From Clonostachys chloroleuca (Eukaryota > Ascomycota > Sordariomycetes > Hypocreales > Bionectriaceae), in contig JBANAY010000004.1 of the NCBI GenBank assembly GCA_037952775.1, forward strand, positions 14,012,001 through 14,076,000: a DNA stretch of 64,000 nt. Direction: 5' to 3'. The notes under the pieces are model-generated. The model was not told where the DNA came from and searched no databases. It worked only from the letters and a program-made list of their open reading frames with translations. The first letter of the stretch is position 1, and each line of letters begins with the position of its first letter. Both the position numbers and the translations under genes were made by a program. Shown one piece after another: positions 63,310 to 64,000 of the stretch.

Positions 63310-64000
63310 TTGATTAACTTAGGCTTCGATATACGGAACTGAGAGGAGCAGCCAACATGAGGGCTGTAGCCCTACCTAATACCTGGCGAGGGTTTTACTT
63401 GCAACACGTCAGCATCCAGCCGGCGGTATCCCCTATAGAACAGTGTCCCGCTACAATTATAGGCCTTAACATGTACATATACATGCACTCGCCTTGGCTG
63501 AGCCTACAGGTGTCTTTAGTAGGAAGGCAGAGTGTTACCTCGGCACTTTAGCCTACTAGCACCCTTAACTAATTACGCTACTAACGTATGCTATTGTGCC
63601 TGTTGTTAGGGAATGGATGACTCACAGAGCCACGGTCAGGTCCCGCCCCCACAACACGACGCTCTCGATGACAGCTAGGAGGTCCCCAGCGTGATCACTC
63701 GTCTCAACAAGCGGGTCAGCTCTATGAATTGAGTGTCCGGCCGCAACAGCCGACTGCCAAGTCCAGCTTATAACGATCGCTTCTCGCGAGGTTTATGTTG
63801 ACGGCGGCCACCTCAGGGTCACAAACCGTCAACAAGTGGCATAGGTTCACACCAGTGATGCAATCGTGCATGTACTGAGCACATTATGCATGGCACCCAA
63901 GTAGAGGCCATTGTGGTAATGAATACGTACCCCTATTATCACCATAGAGCTCAGCTCATCCAAACTGAATCTTGATGTATGATTATGTATCCAGCACCTG
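63310..64000. other. no gene seen at window end
   Basis: AT/GC-balanced sequence with short frames only. A gene could continue beyond the window, but no coding signal was recognised. Confidence 0.45.

Noticed and set aside
1..64000. CRISPR arrays, operons or bacterial-type signals
   Set aside because: Introns in many genes and a eukaryotic tRNA intron show a fungal nuclear genome; no regularly spaced repeats were seen.
1..64000. Intact transposon with transposase or reverse transcriptase
   Set aside because: No DDE, RT or integrase motif and no long terminal repeats were recognised. The only RNase H domain is in the MYND protein, whose context and lack of RT argue against a retroelement.

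Overview
The window is from a filamentous ascomycete, most likely Eurotiales (Aspergillus/Penicillium type). Evidence: short GT-AG introns of about 45-70 nt with CTAAC or CTGAC branch points, both strands densely mixed, and the protein families present (MFS transporters, a Zn2Cys6 regulator, a NACHT protein, F-box-like proteins, CVNH, CAP and EthD). I could not check the species by search. The mix of accessory families with many gene relics suggests a fast-evolving, accessory or subtelomere-like region.

Layout. 1-8.5 kb: almost no intact genes; decayed coding fragments (one weak two-exon model at 0.9-1.6 kb, an unrecognised relic at 3.1-4.1 kb, a protein-kinase relic at 4.8-6.35 kb) and a diverged direct repeat. 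8.5-9.0 kb: secreted CVNH lectin. 9.5-12.1 kb (-): STAND-like TPR protein with three in-frame stops. 12.4-14.1 kb (-): MFS transporter. 15.2-19.8 kb (+): ferric reductase, then an MFSD1-like MFS carrier. 20.7-22.2 kb (-): F-box-like protein. 24.4-25.7 kb (+): APH-type kinase, with an inverted fragment of a paralogue 0.7 kb upstream. 27.5 kb (+): small EthD-domain protein. 29.9-31.0 kb (+): frameshifted F-box-like gene. 31.4-32.1 kb (-): small secreted protein, probably damaged. 34.7-35.5 kb (+): secreted CAP/PR-1 protein. 36.5-38.3 kb (+): MYND zinc finger fused to a catalytically dead RNase H. 39.7-44.2 kb: divergent Zn2Cys6 regulator and DHA1 MFS exporter. 44.7-45.5 kb (-): six-exon beta-carbonic anhydrase. 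46.3 kb (-): intron-containing tRNA-Phe. 46.7-51.4 kb: FAD-linked oxidase, DUF1772/anthrone-oxygenase-like protein and a broken SDR reductase. 51.9-56.0 kb (-): hydrolase-NACHT-ankyrin NLR-like protein. 56.4-58.1 kb (+): double F-box-like protein. 60.3-61.8 kb (+): WW-domain proline-rich protein. 62.2-63.3 kb (-): frameshifted hypothetical gene.

Functional reading. Three themes recur: membrane export and redox (four MFS/ferric-reductase loci and a regulator-exporter pair), secreted or interaction proteins (CVNH, CAP, the 31-kb protein), and self/non-self or signalling modules (NLR, TPR/STAND relic, kinase relics, F-box-like proteins). The oxidase/DUF1772/SDR trio looks like the remains of a small metabolic cluster. 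At least five multi-exon genes are disabled by one to three point lesions while most of their frames remain readable, implying recent decay or strain-specific alleles. Coding models below were assembled by hand from reading frames and splice consensus, so exon borders are inferences unless stated.
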